Assembly (NCBI GenBank): GCA_003260075.1
Contig: QLIY01000304.1
Coordinates: forward strand, 54,677 to 118,676
From: Phallusia mammillata
Lineage: Eukaryota > Chordata > Ascidiacea > Phlebobranchia > Ascidiidae
Reading direction: 5' to 3'
DNA: 64,000 nucleotides
The position numbers and the translations under genes were made by a program. Numbering within the stretch: the first letter of the stretch is position 1; every line of letters starts with the position of its first letter. Positions 62,795 to 64,000 of the stretch are shown piece by piece. The notes beneath the pieces were generated by a model. It saw nothing but the letters and a program-made list of their open reading frames with translations, searched no databases and was not told the origin of the DNA.

Positions 62795-62900
62795 TCGACG
62801 TCCTATACAGGTCGCCTTCATCAGGGTAAATAACACTGAATGCGATTAGTACAGTATACGTGTTATTCACCCCGATAAAGGCGACCTGTATAGGACGTCG
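62795..62900. repeat. Long near-perfect inverted repeat (hairpin MITE or similar)
   Basis: The left arm 62795-62836 (TCGACGTCCTATACAGGTCG, then CCTTCATCAGGGTAAATAACAC) is matched inverted by 62860-62900, with about four mismatches over 41 bp. The loop is 23 bp. It starts about 90 bp after the NFRKB stop and would lie in its 3' UTR if transcribed. Confidence 0.8.
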
Positions 62901-63935
62901 AAAATTCAGTGTGAAAATACTATTCCACAGCTTTTAAACGTCATCAAGCTATTGCATGTTCCATTCTACTGCGCAGTTCTGTGTGAGGGAATAATCTCGT
63001 GTTTATATATCGCTGTGCTGCTTTTCGATTTGTGGTGAGCGCGGCGCTTGCAAACTGTAAAGGGGTTTCGGTTGAAGCGACCTATATTTGGAAAGCGTTT
63101 AGTTTGACGAACTCAACACACATATAAATCATAATGCAGAATTTTCAAAGCTATATCCTTCAGCAGATTTGACCAAAAAGTTTACCCCAAAACATGACAA
63201 GTTTGGGGGTTCAAAGGGGTAAAGTTACCCTGAATTTTATGAATTAAAATATATTGGACTCATTAGTAATGTTTTTTCACTGATTTTTAGCATCGTTATT
63301 AGGTTACTGCCGAAACGGTTGAAATAAATTATATCGCTTTTATAGACTTTGATGCTGTTGGGTTGGGCTAGAAAAATTCAGCATCTGCTATAAATAAGTG
63401 CTGTATCGTTAAATTCAGTATGCTGAGTTGATTCGGCTGATTCGGCAATTTTTACAGATTCGGTTTCTGCCGAATAAGTTCTGCGATTCGACCGAAACCG
63501 AATCTTTTACGAACAAAAATTTCTTTTCTGCTTCAAAAGGTATACAACACATTAGTTCAAACTACGCCATAACTAAAATCGCGTTAACTATTATGATTTC
63601 AAAAACTGGGGGGGGGGGTTTGATGCTGTTCGGTTGGGCTAGAAAAATTCAGCATCTGCTATAAATAAGTGATGTATCGTTAAATTCAGTATGCTGAGTT
63701 TATTCGGCAATTTTTACAGATTCGGTTTCTGCCGAATAAGTTCTTGCGATTCGACCGAAACCGAATCTTTTACGAAGGGGGGGGGGAAGTTTTATGAACT
63801 CAACACACATATAAATCATGAAGCAGAATTTTCAAAGCTATATCCTTCAGCAGATTTGACCAAAAAGTTTGGGGGGGGGGGCCGAATAATCGGTTTCGGC
63901 CAAACCCAAGTTTAGCTGATTCGGTACATCTAGGC

Positions 63936-64000
63936 CAGTGGTTCCCAACCAGGGCCCATGGCCCCCCAGGGGGGCCACGAGCTATGTTCCGGGGGGCCAC
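63936..64000. mobile_element. Left end of a hAT-like element, cut by the window edge
   Basis: CCAGTGGTTCCCAACCAGGG followed by GGCCCATGGCCCCCC and GGGGCCAC boxes is typical of a hAT terminal region. The right end lies outside the window. Confidence 0.6.

Larger units (their letters stand above)
62704..64000. other. Repeat-rich right edge without a supported gene
   Basis: Holds the hairpin element (62795-62900), three gap runs of G (63608-63618, 63777-63786, 63871-63881) with shuffled copies of 63100-63520 around them, and the start of a hAT-like repeat from 63936. Order is unreliable. No coding exon is seen. Confidence 0.6.

Overview
The window looks like nuclear DNA from a tunicate, most likely a solitary ascidian. 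It has intron-rich genes with small exons, AT-rich introns, tRNA-derived SINEs and many short hAT-like and Tigger-like elements. It carries a complete Brachyury (T-box) gene of chordate type. There is no bacterial or viral gene layout. Species was not determined.

Layout. 1-8.0 kb: an end exon of an unknown gene at the left edge, then the 3' part of an MS4A/CD20-like four-span membrane protein gene (+). 9.9-10.5 kb: two orphan exons. 11.06-14.9 kb: Brachyury (+), nine exons, 519 aa. 14.9-19.9 kb: mostly empty, with a tandem repeat. 19.9-24.2 kb: a four-exon gene (+) for a secreted, helix-rich 213-aa protein whose introns are all phase 0. It resembles a long-chain helical cytokine and is the best candidate here for something undescribed; its third intron holds an array of short GTGGAA/TTCCAC palindromes. 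28.5-42.8 kb: an 18-exon gene (+) for an unidentified Ser-rich protein with an SxIP-like motif and a C-terminal coiled coil. 44.2-46.9 kb: thymidylate synthase (-), six exons, 326 aa. 47.3-49.0 kb: two tandem intronless METTL27-like methyltransferases (-). 52.3-62.7 kb: NFRKB/INO80G (+), 17 exons, 1006 aa. The right edge is repeats. The genes are unrelated in function.

Assembly state matters here. The window contains about 31 homopolymer runs of 10 nt (up to 13 with native bases) and five longer ones (32-91 nt). Most short runs sit between two near-identical copies of the flanking sequence. They behave like gap placeholders between contig ends that overlap but were not merged, and the copies differ like two alleles. 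The runs are all C up to 43.6 kb and all G from 51.1 kb, which suggests that the two parts were joined in opposite orientation. Several exons of Brachyury, the MS4A-like gene, the Ser-rich gene and NFRKB therefore appear twice and must not be read as real exon duplications. Exon limits were worked out by hand from GT/AG signals and reading-frame continuity; no search or transcript data were available.
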